This document shows, one piece after another, positions 1-6,716 of a stretch of DNA of 7,184 nucleotides. The position numbers were made by a program, and so were the translations under genes. Numbering within the stretch: the stretch's first letter is position 1; every line of letters starts with the position of its first letter. The notes below the pieces were generated by a model, which saw only the letters and a program-made list of their open reading frames with translations, ran no database searches and was not told the DNA's origin. Source of the stretch: Candidatus Dojkabacteria bacterium (GTDB lineage Bacteria > Patescibacteriota > Dojkabacteria > J137); the NCBI GenBank assembly GCA_003694175.1, contig RFKV01000044.1, forward strand, positions 1-7,184, in the 5' to 3' direction.

Positions 1-76
1 ATTCAGAATTGGAGTTTGGTTTTACAGTAAACTTAAACGTGTTACGACTAATCTAAATCAATTAAAATAAGGCATT

Positions 77-85
77 TGATATAAT
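77..85 (+). promoter_or_regulatory. Extended -10 promoter of dnaG
   Basis: A perfect extended -10 element, TGATATAAT, lies at 77-85 (TG, one base, then TATAAT at 80-85). No good -35 hexamer sits 16-18 bp upstream, which is typical of promoters that rely on the TG extension. Transcription would start near 92, leaving a leader of about 34 nt before the preferred ATG at 126. Predicted from sequence only. Confidence 0.6.
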
Positions 86-125
86 CCCTGAGAAAATCTG
101 GACTTGCCTTGATTTAGTGAAGTTT

Positions 126-1889
126 ATGGAATCGGATATTGAACTGATAAAAAGTAAAATTAACATAGTAGACTTGATAAGATCCTACATACCCAATGTA
201 CACAAAGCAGGTAGTTCTTGGAGATGCTTGTGCCCATTTCATAAAGAAAAAACGCCCTCTTTCTACATAAACGAAAGAGATCAGTACTATAAATGTTTCG
301 GATGCGGTGAGAAAGGAGATGTATTTACCTTTGTAGAAAAAATGGAAAAAGTTGATTTTAAAGAGGCGTTACAAATATTAGCAGACAAGGCCGGGGTAAA
401 TCTTTCTGAAGAGAAAATTGACCCGAACATAAAGCTAAAGATTTCAAGAATACACGAAGCAAATGAGTACGCTGCAAACTACTATAACTACATCTTAACT
501 AAACACCCATCGGGTGAGATAGGTAGAAAGTATGCCCAAAAAAGAGGTTTAAATGATGAAATTATTTCTAAATTTAAAATTGGGTTTGCTCCGGATGGAT
601 ACACAAATCTGAAGCAATTCCTAAACGCTAAGAACTTTAAAGATGAAGAGTTAGTTGAATTTGGGTTGGTTGTTAAAAGAAACGGTAAGTTTATTGATAA
701 ATTTAGAAACAGACTCGTACAGCCAATCTTCTCCTTAAAAGGTCAAGTTATAGGTTTTAGCGGAAGATACATTGGTAACATTAAGGAAGCCCCAAAATAT
801 CTTAACTCACCTGAAACATTGGTGTTTAAGAAAAATGAAAATTTATACTCTCTTTTTCATTCTAAACGGTCAATTTTGGAAAATTCAGAGGTAATTATTG
901 TTGAGGGAAATATTGATGTACTAAGTTCACATAAGGTTGGGGTTTGCAATATAGTTGCCCCTTTGGGTACATCATTTACAGAGACCCAAGCACAAATTCT
1001 AAAAAGATACACAGATAAGGTAATCTTTTGTTTTGATAACGACAGTGCGGGAATAAAGGCGCTCGTTAGGTCTCTTGAGATTGTTGAGAGGTTGGGTTTT
1101 GAACACAAGACCATTGACTTAGGTGCTTTTAAGGACACAGATGAGCTGATAAACTCCAGTCAAAACCCAACTCAGATGTGGATGGATAAAATAAAAAATT
1201 CAGTAAGTACTGTTGAGTATCTCTTTGACGTATTCAAATCAAAAGTAAATTTGGATTCCATTGATGGTAAAACAGCATTTAAAAAGAATGCTACTGAAGT
1301 GTTGAAAGTCATTAGAAATGATGTTCTTTTTTTTCATTACGCTCGTATTCTGTCCTTGATACTTGAGGTACCCGAAAAAGTTTTATTGGATGAGTTGAGC
1401 GAATTAAGGCTGCCGAAAAATAAAGTAGGCAAAAACTTTGCTCCAAAAATAGAAATAAACGAATTTTCGACAAAAACAGATAAGGTTTCACCAAAAGATA
1501 TTGAAGAGGACATTTACTTCATATCTTTACTGATAAACTGTACTAAAAGACCGAACTTAGAGTTTCCAAAAGAAGGTTTTCTGAATTGTGAGTTTTTTCA
1601 AAAATTATTGAATTTTTGTGTTGAAAATTATGACAGTTTAGATTTGACAGAGTTTTCGGAAACTTTAAATGACGAAGAGTTGAGGTTATTTGATCTATTC
1701 ATAAGTTTTGACAACCTACCGGATTATACAGTAATAGATAATGAGTACAAAATTGTTGAAAAGAGACTCTGGAAGAGATACATCGAAAAGAGTTTGATGA
1801 GGCTTAGAAGTACAATGGAAGAGGATAATCCAGAGCATTTTAAAGAGGTTCAGAGACTAACTAAATTAAAAAAGTACCTACAAAACTGA
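126..1889 (+). CDS. dnaG: DNA primase DnaG
   Basis: This is the replicative primase, which makes short RNA primers for leading and lagging strands, normally recruited by the DnaB helicase. Residue numbers count from an upstream GTG at 117. The N-terminal CHC2 zinc finger is clear: C39-P-F-H42 and C60-F-G-C63. The primase core follows (about 110-250, with the IGFSGR motif at 212-217). The TOPRIM domain has its glutamate in VEGNID (E263), the acidic pair in FDND (D307, D309) and KDTDEL at 339-344. Residues of about 460-590 form a poorly conserved helical C-terminus, consistent with a helicase-binding domain. Length is normal for the family (E. coli 581). I prefer ATG 126 over GTG 117 because primases typically begin a few residues before the I-K-S-x-I-x-I-V-D-L-I motif; neither start has a good Shine-Dalgarno. 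The TGA stop lies 12 bp inside the convergent gene, and no terminator separates them. Confidence 0.97.
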   Translation: MESDIELIKSKINIVDLIRSYIPNVHKAGSSWRCLCPFHKEKTPSFYINERDQYYKCFGCGEKGDVFTFVEKMEKVDFKEALQILADKAGVNLSEEKIDPNIKLKISRIHEANEYAANYYNYILTKHPSGEIGRKYAQKRGLNDEIISKFKIGFAPDGYTNLKQFLNAKNFKDEELVEFGLVVKRNGKFIDKFRNRLVQPIFSLKGQVIGFSGRYIGNIKEAPKYLNSPETLVFKKNENLYSLFHSKRSILENSEVIIVEGNIDVLSSHKVGVCNIVAPLGTSFTETQAQILKRYTDKVIFCFDNDSAGIKALVRSLEIVERLGFEHKTIDLGAFKDTDELINSSQNPTQMWMDKIKNSVSTVEYLFDVFKSKVNLDSIDGKTAFKKNATEVLKVIRNDVLFFHYARILSLILEVPEKVLLDELSELRLPKNKVGKNFAPKIEINEFSTKTDKVSPKDIEEDIYFISLLINCTKRPNLEFPKEGFLNCEFFQKLLNFCVENYDSLDLTEFSETLNDEELRLFDLFISFDNLPDYTVIDNEYKIVEKRLWKRYIEKSLMRLRSTMEEDNPEHFKEVQRLTKLKKYLQN

Positions 1890-3245
1890 GTAGACTGCAT
1901 CGACTAAGGTAATACTTTCAAATTGAAGATTATTAATTAGGTTTACTGCGTTCCAGCCAGGATTGAGACTAATATTGTAGGAAATTGGGTTAGAAACTGG
2001 TCCTGAAATTGGGTTGGACACAGGTGGATTGTTTGTCTCGTAGTAGTAAGCTTTTGCAAGTGCGGTATCGATTAAATAGAGTCTACTACCAACTAAAAAG
2101 GTAAACAAATTTTGGGTGGTGATATTTCCATTTGGGAGTGACGTAACAAGGTCAGTTAATACGCCATCTTTTAAAATTGAGAAAGACTTCCAAGAAGGTG
2201 TATATTTGTTTGTTTGCGTGTTAAGAGATAACTGATACCTATTAAGCAATAAGCTGTTACGAAAACCTTGATTTATTGTTAGGATTTGGAACTTGGGAGC
2301 ATTGTAAATTCTTACATAACTTTTTATGTCTTTGTTATATCGATCTACAGAGCTGCCATCATTTGATGAAAAAAAATTACTGAAATTTGGACTAACTTTG
2401 TACATCGTATCAATGTGGTTAAGAGGCAAGGATTCACAATCAGTTTCAACTGTCCTAAGTATCGATAGTGCTAACGTGTAGCATGTTCTTCCGTCTTTAA
2501 TTTTTAGAATTTTTCTGTCCAAATCAACAATTCTTGCTCTGTTAGAAAGATTTCCCAAAATCGCAATTTCAGATGTATCGAGATTTGATGTTGCAAGCTT
2601 AAGTCTAACAACTTGATCCGAAAAGGTCAAAAAATAAACACCTTGTATTTCAAAATCAAGCTGTGAAGAGATTATTTGTTCGTTTTCTTTGCTCGTATAA
2701 ATTAAAAGAGACTGTCCTGTTAGATCCTTTATCCACAGTTGATTAAATTTATCAAGCTTGACTACATATACAATCAATTTTTGAGGATATATTTCAGTTG
2801 ATACAATTTCTCTACCACTTGAAAAGTATGTCTCTACAGAAGTTGCACTGGCTTTATATATGCTGGATTGACCATAACTTGTGGCTAGAAGGTATTTGTA
2901 TTCATCTGAGAAGTCTCTGTATAGCTTTAAATTCCCGATATCAAAGCTTATAGTAGAAAAGCTTAACGGTGGAACTTGTTCTTGAAATCTGCTACTCGGA
3001 ACGTTCTTTTCAACTTTACCGTTGGAATTGATGTTTTTGTTTGGTTGTAATGATACAGTTATCTTAAAAAGAACAAAAACACCAAAAAATAAGAGAAAAA
3101 CTGCAGTCGCTCCAAGAAGTGCTTTCTTGAAGAGTAGGCTTTTTTTTTCACTGACCAAAGATTTGCTCTTTGAATCGTTGAAGTTAAGTTCAAAATTTTG
3201 CTGAGGACTCAAACTTTGTTGTTCGTTTTCAGAATTATTATCCAT
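1878..3245 (-). CDS. Single-pass membrane protein, unknown function, possible beta-propeller ectodomain
   Basis: I do not recognise this 455-residue protein. A polar N-terminus of about 40 residues, ending in lysines (K34, K35, K40, K41), precedes one hydrophobic helix at about 42-64, so the N-terminus should be cytoplasmic and the remaining 390 residues outside. The ectodomain is rich in beta-strand patterns. Segments such as [20 protein letters not shown] (156-175) resemble blades of TolB- or PD40-like propellers, but this is only an impression. Two cysteines (C255, C270) could form a disulfide. A proline-rich linker (408-422) contains PVSNPIS twice, eight residues apart. The end carries [11 protein letters not shown] (427-437), like the Gly-Trp-Asn motif opening a C-terminal domain of many bacterial surface proteins, but only about 25 residues follow, so that domain looks cut short. 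The ATG is close behind an extended -10 element. It is monocistronic and its stop overlaps the dnaG stop. Confidence 0.85.
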   Translation of the reverse strand: MDNNSENEQQSLSPQQNFELNFNDSKSKSLVSEKKSLLFKKALLGATAVFLLFFGVFVLFKITVSLQPNKNINSNGKVEKNVPSSRFQEQVPPLSFSTISFDIGNLKLYRDFSDEYKYLLATSYGQSSIYKASATSVETYFSSGREIVSTEIYPQKLIVYVVKLDKFNQLWIKDLTGQSLLIYTSKENEQIISSQLDFEIQGVYFLTFSDQVVRLKLATSNLDTSEIAILGNLSNRARIVDLDRKILKIKDGRTCYTLALSILRTVETDCESLPLNHIDTMYKVSPNFSNFFSSNDGSSVDRYNKDIKSYVRIYNAPKFQILTINQGFRNSLLLNRYQLSLNTQTNKYTPSWKSFSILKDGVLTDLVTSLPNGNITTQNLFTFLVGSRLYLIDTALAKAYYYETNNPPVSNPISGPVSNPISYNISLNPGWNAVNLINNLQFESITLVDAVYSVL

Positions 3246-3251
3246 GCGTTA

Positions 3252-3260
3252 AATATATCA
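3252..3260 (-). promoter_or_regulatory. Extended -10 promoter of the membrane-protein gene, possibly leaderless
   Basis: Read on the minus strand, TGATATATT runs from 3260 to 3252: the TG extension, one base, then TATATT. A weak -35 match, TGGATA, lies 16 bp further upstream. The seventh base after the -10 is the A of the ATG at 3245, so the transcript probably has no, or almost no, leader. A small inverted repeat, ACAT-GAA-ATGT, lies at 3260-3270 between the two elements. Predicted from sequence only. Confidence 0.5.
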
Positions 3261-3285
3261 CATGAAATGTCTTTATCCAGAATTT

Positions 3286-3314
3286 TTGACTTTTTGCGAA
3301 ATAAAGCTTATAAT
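3286..3314 (+). promoter_or_regulatory. Sigma-70-type promoter of rpmH-rplS
   Basis: A -35 box TTGACT (3286-3291) and a perfect -10 box TATAAT (3309-3314) are separated by exactly 17 bp. This is one of the two best promoters in the window and fits strong expression of ribosomal protein genes. Transcription should start near 3321, giving a leader of about 30 nt before the rpmH ATG. Its distance from the divergent -10 (3252-3257) is short enough that the two polymerase footprints may overlap or interfere. Confidence 0.8.
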
Positions 3315-3350
3315 GCGCAGGTAAAAAACAAGTTTCTCAGTTTTAATTTT

Positions 3351-3554
3351 ATGGCAAAAACTCAGGGTCCGACATACAATCCAAGTAAAATTAAAAGAAT
3401 AAGAGAATTTGGCTTTATGAAGCGTAACTCTACTTCAAATGGTAGGAGGGTTTTAAAAAGAAGAAGGCTTAAAGGTAGGTATAAGTTAACGGTTAGTGAG
3501 GAGTTTGGTACCACAGCAATGCAAAGGAACAAAAGGTTTAGTAGAAGAAGATAG
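3351..3554 (+). CDS. rpmH: 50S ribosomal protein bL34 with C-terminal tail
   Basis: bL34 is a small basic protein of the large ribosomal subunit that binds 23S rRNA. The family pattern is plain: [14 protein letters not shown] (residues 9-22), a [12 protein letters not shown] segment (24-35) and [10 protein letters not shown] (37-46). The start is set by homology and by the promoter: ATG 3351 gives a 67-residue protein, whereas the frame remains open upstream to 3198, a region that would code non-L34 residues and lies before the transcription start. L34 is usually 44-46 residues; here about 18 extra residues ending in RNKRFSRRR follow the normal end. No Shine-Dalgarno precedes the ATG; the leader is AT-rich. 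It is the first gene of a pair with rplS, 22 bp apart. The usual neighbour rnpA does not follow. Confidence 0.95.
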   Translation: MAKTQGPTYNPSKIKRIREFGFMKRNSTSNGRRVLKRRRLKGRYKLTVSEEFGTTAMQRNKRFSRRR

Positions 3555-3576
3555 TTACTGTTTTACTAGTTAGTTT

Positions 3577-4014
3577 ATGGATTCTGAACTTTTTAAAAAA
3601 GTATCGTCTAAAATGATTTCAAACAAAGTTTTGCCAAGTATTAAGGTTGGCCAAACTGTTAGAGTGGAAACAATAACGAAAGATGGTGATAAAACAAGAA
3701 TTCAGCAGTTCACAGGGTTGGTTATAGCTGTCAAAGGTTCAGGAATAAACAAAACTTTTACGGTTAGGAAAGTAAGTGATGGTTATGGAGTAGAAAAGAT
3801 TTTTCCATTCTACAGTCCGATTGTAAAGTCGATAAAAATAATCAAAGAAGAAAAAGTAAGAAGGTCCAAACTTTACTTTATGAGAGATAGGGTTGGTAAA
3901 AGTGCTATGAGGGTGCGTAAAGGAAGAACTAAAGTGTTTAATGAACAGCTAAATATAGTTAGTGCTACAAGTTCACAGGCATCAGATCAAGCTGTGGAAG
4001 ATGCTTCGCAGTAA
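3577..4014 (+). CDS. rplS: 50S ribosomal protein bL19
   Basis: bL19 sits at the interface of the large and small ribosomal subunits. The protein has the family core: KVGQTVRVETITKDGDKTRI (23-42), the FTGLVIAVKGSGINKTFTVR stretch (45-64), a GVEKIFPFYSP segment (71-81) and the signature KVRRSKLYFMRD (93-104). At 145 residues it is about 30 longer than the E. coli protein. The excess is a tail after residue 114, first basic (RVRKGRTK) and then Ser/Ala/Gln/acidic with low complexity, probably disordered. It follows rpmH by 22 bp and shares its promoter. The ATG at 3577 has no Shine-Dalgarno; the 22 bases before it are AT-rich and have no purine run. I see no intrinsic terminator with a T-tract directly after the stop. 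Confidence 0.96.
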   Translation: MDSELFKKVSSKMISNKVLPSIKVGQTVRVETITKDGDKTRIQQFTGLVIAVKGSGINKTFTVRKVSDGYGVEKIFPFYSPIVKSIKIIKEEKVRRSKLYFMRDRVGKSAMRVRKGRTKVFNEQLNIVSATSSQASDQAVEDASQ

Positions 4015-4103
4015 CAAGTATTAAAATTCAACTACTCTACTCTTCTCAAGTACATGCTTTTTCGTTAGCAATCTTTAAAATGATGGTCTGTGAAGCTGCT
4101 TGC

Positions 4104-4150
4104 TTTACACTGTGATAAACTTAAAATTGATGCAGTGTAAATTGCAGTGT
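4104..4150. repeat. Inverted and direct repeat cluster in the spacer before the recJ unit
   Basis: TTTACACTG at 4104-4112 is matched by its exact reverse complement CAGTGTAAA at 4133-4141; two further G-T pairs could extend the stem to 11 bp around a 16-nt loop. TGCAGTGT occurs at 4131-4138 and again at 4143-4150, a 12-bp period, so the left arm could pair with either copy. There is no GC-rich stem with a long T-run, although TTTTT follows at 4155-4159. It could be an operator just upstream of the next gene's promoter, a weak terminator for rplS, or a bistable RNA element. Confidence 0.6.
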
Positions 4151-4170
4151 TGACTTTTTAGAATTAGAAT
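4142..4170 (+). promoter_or_regulatory. Weak candidate promoter for the membrane protein-recJ unit
   Basis: Two back-to-back TAGAAT hexamers occupy 4159-4164 and 4165-4170, each one mismatch from TATAAT. Seventeen bp before the second is TTGCAG (4142-4147), matching the -35 consensus only in TTG, and within the second copy of the repeat described for 4104-4150. TTGACT at 4150-4155 is a good -35 sequence, but no -10 box lies at the correct distance. A promoter somewhere here is expected because a 174-bp spacer precedes the gene. Confidence 0.35.
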
Positions 4171-4188
4171 AAGGGAAAACTTTACTGT

Positions 4189-4950
4189 ATGGGTTTTTAT
4201 CTTGTTCCTATGAATACTATCCTACCCAGGTATTTCCAATTCTTGGTTTTGTTTTTTATGGCTAGTATTGGTGTTACTTTTAGCTCTGTTAGAGCTGAGT
4301 CGGATTTATCCCAAAAAGGTGAACAGGCTATCATCAAAGATGATCCAAGAGTCAAATTAGAGTTGAATCAGCAAACACAAAATCCTGCTGACAACACTAT
4401 TAAATTTGTTTTAAAGATAGTCTCGAAGATAAATTCGGATAGGGCTAGATTGACATGGAAGCTTAGCGGACAGTCTAATTTTTTAAATCCCAAATCAACT
4501 AGTGTGGTCCTCAAACTTAGAGAAAACCAAACATACTATCAGGATGTTACAATTGTACCTGTGCCGTTTGTTCCAAAAAAAGGTGAGGCTGCATGGAAAG
4601 CGAATGAAATACTTGCTCAAATAGATGTTGTCTTAATTGATGGAATCATTCAGTCGACTGCGAGGTTGAATTTTGCTACGAGTTATGATGGCCTAGCTTT
4701 ACCGATAACAAAAGAATTTGAGGATGCAAGAAGTTCTTACCAACTAACCCAAACTTTGACTCGGATTTTCCTTGTGGCAGGTTCTGTAGTTTTGGGGTAC
4801 ATTTTGTTTAGGTTCATTCGAAGATGGGTTCAGATCGATGAAAGGGATCTTTATGAAAAAACAGGCAAGGTCCCAAATGGTCTTTTTGCGTTTATAAGTT
4901 CAAAGTTTAAGAAAAGAAACAAGAACAATGAAGACACGTATGAATACTAA
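4189..4950 (+). CDS. Signal-peptide, single-pass membrane protein of unknown function upstream of recJ
   Basis: I do not recognise this 253-residue protein. The N-terminus is a signal sequence: R14, a hydrophobic core at about 16-30 and a plausible signal peptidase I site after V-R-A (34-36). A soluble part of about 150 residues follows, with alternating strand-like stretches (VKLELN, IKFVLKIV, STSVVLKL, DVTIVPVPFV, AQIDVVLI), suggesting a beta-sandwich outside the membrane. A second hydrophobic helix at about 193-210 is followed by RR and a basic cytoplasmic tail, giving type I topology. The start could also be ATG 4210 (M8), which yields a more standard 29-residue signal peptide. AAGGG at 4171-4175 is the only purine run upstream and is 13 bases from the first ATG, too far for a good ribosome-binding site. 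Its last 23 bases overlap the recJ frame, so the two are probably cotranscribed. Confidence 0.85.
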   Translation: MGFYLVPMNTILPRYFQFLVLFFMASIGVTFSSVRAESDLSQKGEQAIIKDDPRVKLELNQQTQNPADNTIKFVLKIVSKINSDRARLTWKLSGQSNFLNPKSTSVVLKLRENQTYYQDVTIVPVPFVPKKGEAAWKANEILAQIDVVLIDGIIQSTARLNFATSYDGLALPITKEFEDARSSYQLTQTLTRIFLVAGSVVLGYILFRFIRRWVQIDERDLYEKTGKVPNGLFAFISSKFKKRNKNNEDTYEY

Positions 4951-6631
4951 GAAATTTGATATAAGGGTGCTAAATTCGAGTAAAGATAAGTCTATAAAAC
5001 AAATTTTGATCGAGAACAGACGAATACAGGATGTTGAAAAATTTTTCAATCCAGACATGATGTATTTACATGATGTAGGAAGTGTATCTGGAATTTTTGA
5101 GAGCGCTAAATTAGTTTTGGAACATATAAGATTAGGTTCGAAGATTTTTATTCATGGTGATTATGATGTTGATGGAATTTGCTCCACCGCGATATTGTGG
5201 AGTTTTTTGTACAGATACCATAAGGCGAATGTAGTACCTATAATCCCCGATAGATTTGTTGATGGTTATGGTTTGTCGGAGAATACTGTGCAAAAGATGA
5301 TTGATGGTGGGGCGTCACTGATAATAACCGTAGATTGTGGGGTGAAGGACGTGGAGATCATATCTAAGTACTCATCGAAGGTTGATTTCATAATCACAGA
5401 TCATCACAAAATGATACAGGCTGATTTGCTAGATCAGTATAAAGAAAGTGAAGTCATAAAAATTGGGCAAAACTTAATTCCCAGTAAAGCCAAGGCAGTT
5501 GTACATCCTAAACTCTACAACACTGATTTGGAAATATGTGGTGCGTTTGTAGCATGGGATTTATGTAGAGCCATAAACGAGCTCAAGCCTGGTGTTGATA
5601 TGGATCAATATTTAGATTTAGTTGCTTTAGCGACTGTATGTGACTTAATGCCAATTGTTGGTGACAATAGAATAATTGTTAAAAAAGGTCTTGAGCAATG
5701 TAGAAAAACTACAAATGCAGGAATTAGAGCTATTTGTGAAGTAGCAAAGATAAATTTAGAAGAAATTGATGTTTATCATCTTGCTTTTGTGATTGGACCC
5801 ATAATAAACGCATCAGGAAGAATTGAAAATGCTATGGTAGCTCTTAGACTTTTGTGCACCTTAGATTTAGTAGCGGCTAAAAGCTTGGCTATTAAGCTTA
5901 ATAACTTAAATAAAATCAGACAGGGTCTTACATTAAAGTACTTTAGGGAGGCTGAGATGAAATTGCACCAAGATCAAAACAAAGTTAAGTTTGTTTATGG
6001 TGACGACTGGCCAGAGGGTATTGTGGGGTTGATTGCTAGCAGGATTGCTGAAAAATATAGATGTCCTGCTATTGTTGGAAGTCTGAAAAAGGGTCAAGTT
6101 AAGGCATCGGCACGAAGTTTAGAAGGTATAGATATTTTGGAATTAATTCGTAGAAGTTCGAGTTATTTAATCAAGTTTGGTGGGCATGCTTTAGCTGCTG
6201 GTTTGATGATCGATGAAAAAAAGATTGAACCATTTCTTGATAACGTTAATAAGGAATTTGAAAAACTAAACTATAAAATTGATGAAAATCAACAAATACT
6301 TGTGGATACAGAGCTTAAATTAGACGATGTTGATTTTAAGTTATTTGAAGATGTTTCACAATTTGCTCCATTCGGGTATGGCAATCCTCAACCACAGTTT
6401 TTGGTTAGAAATATCCCAAAACCTACTGAATACCAAAAGATGGGAGAGAATCACTTTAAAACAAAATTACACTACTCTACTCCTCTTGATATTTTAGGAT
6501 TCGATTTGATAGAAGATCTAGAAATGGCGGGTGAAGTATTGGACTTAGTTTTCACCTTGGAGAAGAATCAAAAAGCAGAAGGGAAAAGACTAGTTCTAAA
6601 ACTTAAAGCACTGCAGACTGCATGCAATTAA
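4928..6631 (+). CDS. recJ: Single-stranded-DNA-specific 5'-3' exonuclease RecJ
   Basis: RecJ degrades single-stranded DNA 5' to 3' in recombinational gap repair (RecF pathway), mismatch repair and base excision repair. All DHH-phosphoesterase motifs are present: HGDYDVDG (76-83, D78, D80, D82), VDCG with D136, TDHH (157-160) and ATVCD with D239, the expected metal ligands. The GPIINASGR motif lies at 290-298 and the DHHA1 domain has WPEGIVGLIASR (361-372), KASARS (392-397) and FGGHALAAG (417-425). PFGYGNPQP (481-489) marks the C-terminal OB-fold side. At 567 residues it is close to E. coli RecJ (577) and looks intact. The start overlaps the preceding gene by 23 bp from ATG 4928 or by 11 bp from ATG 4940 (M5); either implies translational coupling, and neither has a Shine-Dalgarno. 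A strong terminator lies 34 bp after the stop. Confidence 0.97.
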   Translation: MKTRMNTKKFDIRVLNSSKDKSIKQILIENRRIQDVEKFFNPDMMYLHDVGSVSGIFESAKLVLEHIRLGSKIFIHGDYDVDGICSTAILWSFLYRYHKANVVPIIPDRFVDGYGLSENTVQKMIDGGASLIITVDCGVKDVEIISKYSSKVDFIITDHHKMIQADLLDQYKESEVIKIGQNLIPSKAKAVVHPKLYNTDLEICGAFVAWDLCRAINELKPGVDMDQYLDLVALATVCDLMPIVGDNRIIVKKGLEQCRKTTNAGIRAICEVAKINLEEIDVYHLAFVIGPIINASGRIENAMVALRLLCTLDLVAAKSLAIKLNNLNKIRQGLTLKYFREAEMKLHQDQNKVKFVYGDDWPEGIVGLIASRIAEKYRCPAIVGSLKKGQVKASARSLEGIDILELIRRSSSYLIKFGGHALAAGLMIDEKKIEPFLDNVNKEFEKLNYKIDENQQILVDTELKLDDVDFKLFEDVSQFAPFGYGNPQPQFLVRNIPKPTEYQKMGENHFKTKLHYSTPLDILGFDLIEDLEMAGEVLDLVFTLEKNQKAEGKRLVLKLKALQTACN

Positions 6632-6664
6632 ATAACTAGCTTAAAAGCCCAGGAGAACTTAAAG

Positions 6665-6703
6665 AAAGCGAAGACAAGCTCCAATGAGAACTGTCTTCGC
6701 TTT
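6665..6703. terminator. Bidirectional intrinsic terminator between recJ and the HU gene
   Basis: AAAGCGAAGACA at 6665-6676 and TGTCTTCGCTTT at 6692-6703 form a perfect 12-bp stem, with one more G-T pair outside, around a 15-nt loop. On the plus strand the stem ends in TTTT (6701-6704), a short tract that then turns GC-rich. On the minus strand it is followed by CTTT, giving a TTTCTTT run. It lies between convergent genes and can serve both. Confidence 0.85.
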
Positions 6704-6716
6704 TACGCCCCCTCGC

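Noticed and set aside
1..70. End of an upstream gene (open frames ending at 30, 56 or 70)
   Set aside because: All three plus frames are open for only 9-22 codons and none gives a recognisable C-terminus, so no partial gene can be supported.
857..1138. Minus-strand frame of 93 codons inside dnaG
   Set aside because: It is wholly antisense to the conserved TOPRIM region and shows no recognisable motif or promoter.
1312..1494. Minus-strand frame of 60 codons inside dnaG
   Set aside because: It is antisense to dnaG; its composition reflects the complement of a lysine-rich stretch.
1887..1889. TGA read as an amino acid, as in some CPR lineages
   Set aside because: TGA falls at the expected C-terminal ends of both DnaG and HU, and no gene has an in-frame internal TGA, so the standard code explains the window.
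3022..3204. Plus-strand frame of 60 codons opposite the membrane-protein N-terminus
   Set aside because: It lies opposite a coding transmembrane segment, with no homology signal, start site or promoter.
3198..3350. N-terminal extension of L34 from ATG 3198
   Set aside because: The extra 51 residues are not L34-like, and the strong promoter at 3286-3314 starts transcription downstream of that ATG.
4015..4103. Small RNA, tRNA or intrinsic terminator directly after rplS
   Set aside because: I found no cloverleaf, no conserved T-loop and no GC-rich hairpin followed by a T-run; CAAGTA at 4015-4020 and 4047-4052 is a direct repeat and cannot form a stem.
4031..6482. Shared 12-mer ACTACTCTACTC at 4031-4042 and 6471-6482
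   Set aside because: About one or two exact 12-mer matches are expected by chance in a window of this size, the flanks differ, and the second copy is within recJ codons.
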